From NCBI GenBank assembly GCA_033557465.1, contig CM066045.1:130717596-130781595 (forward strand): 64,000 nucleotides of DNA. Direction: 5' to 3'. This stretch comes from Ichthyophis bannanicus (Eukaryota > Chordata > Amphibia > Gymnophiona > Ichthyophiidae). Positions within the stretch are counted from its first letter, which is position 1. Each line of letters begins with the position of its first letter. Below the pieces are notes generated by a model, which did no database searches, had not been told where the DNA came from, and worked only from the letters and a program-made list of their open reading frames with translations. The position numbers were made by a program, and so were the translations under genes. Below are positions 63,690 through 64,000 of this stretch, in pieces.

Positions 63690-63790
63690 TTTATATACCC
63701 CTGACAAAGGCTCTCTGTGCCGAAACACTGTCACTGTAGGGTTTTTTTGTAATAAAGACTGGTTTCACATACAGAGGGTTTTCTTTACTT
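63690..63790 (+). ncRNA. Possible hammerhead-ribozyme-like motif of a retroelement end
   Basis: ACCC-CTGACAA (63697-63707), stem GGC TCTCTGT GCC (63709-63720 region), GAAAC (63722-63726), a short weak stem III, then TGTA-GGGT (63735-63742), with GGGT able to pair with ACCC as stem I. This is the layout of a minimal hammerhead (CUGAnGA, stem II, GAAA, stem III, UH, stem I), with one core base changed (CUGACAA). Such small hammerheads are known from Penelope-like elements. AATAAAGA follows at about 63751. Inference only. Confidence 0.35.
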
Positions 63791-63862
63791 TGCCCTGCTC
63801 TCTAGTATCTTGGTTCTCCTCTGCAAGGGCGAATGCCTCTTTTGGACTCCCCATGGTAAGCA

Positions 63863-64000
63863 CAGGGCCGGCCCATCAGCTAGGCAGCTACCTAGGTGGG
63901 TGGCAGCAGCATACATGACTGGCCATGCCCCACGCCCCCCCCCAGCTACTGCTGATTCTGTTTGGGGAAGACAGACAGTGGCAGTCTTTCCAAAAGCGGT
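63863..64000. mobile_element. hAT-type MITE, left part, runs off the window
   Basis: CAGGGCCGGCCCATCAGCTA GGCAGCTACCTAGG resembles the left end of the 6661 and 40321 MITEs (CAGGG ... AGGCAA ... CGCCTA), followed by the same kind of C-rich middle. The right end lies beyond the window. Confidence 0.5.

Noticed and set aside
1..64000. CRISPR arrays, operons, prophage or other prokaryotic features
   Set aside because: The content is plainly eukaryotic transposons; no spaced direct-repeat arrays or bacterial gene organisation were seen.

Overview
This window looks like repeat-dominated nuclear DNA from a large vertebrate genome. The mix of elements suggests an amphibian, and a caecilian is my best guess: a tyrosine-recombinase (DIRS) retrotransposon, many CR1- and L2-clade LINEs, an L1/Tx1 fragment, a Penelope-like element, CORE-type SINEs, hAT, mariner and Chapaev-like DNA transposons, and several non-autonomous families. 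I recognise no host gene, exon, tRNA, rRNA or miRNA. The window is probably intergenic or a large intron. The species assignment is inference.

Layout: 1-5.5 kb holds 5'-truncated LINE pieces nested in one another. 6.6-8.2 kb holds small DNA transposons and a CR1 tail. 8.26-14.02 kb is the most intact element, a DIRS retrotransposon with inverted terminal repeats, a 3' internal complementary region, a gag-like ORF, an RT/RNase H/methyltransferase-like ORF and an overlapping tyrosine recombinase ORF. It sits inside an older non-autonomous repeat. 15.2-23.9 kb is one old CR1 (minus strand) split by three later insertions: a Chapaev-like transposon with a broken transposase gene, a second CR1, and a 1.1 kb foldback element. 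23.9-34.7 kb holds LINE tails, an uncharacterised repeat, and a near full-length L2-like LINE (minus) whose 3' UTR is interrupted by a hAT element. 35-50 kb is mostly old sequence with scattered MITEs, SINEs and LINE tails.

50.2-51.9 kb holds a mariner copy cut by a local inversion; the related repeat at 27.5 kb shows the pre-insertion site. 54.6-61.7 kb appears to be one Penelope-like element (minus) broken by a CR1, a second (dead) DIRS element, a 4-bp-TSD MITE and a hAT element. The last 2 kb holds a possible hammerhead-ribozyme-like motif and a hAT end.

The genes do not form a host pathway; they are transposon genes. The only ones that look nearly functional are those of the 8.3-14 kb DIRS element. 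Its gag-like protein would package the RNA, the RT/RNase H would copy it, and the recombinase would integrate a circular intermediate. Its inverted ends and internal complementary region fit that route. Most insertion orders and boundaries were read by aligning copies within the window by eye, so breakpoints may be off by a few bases.
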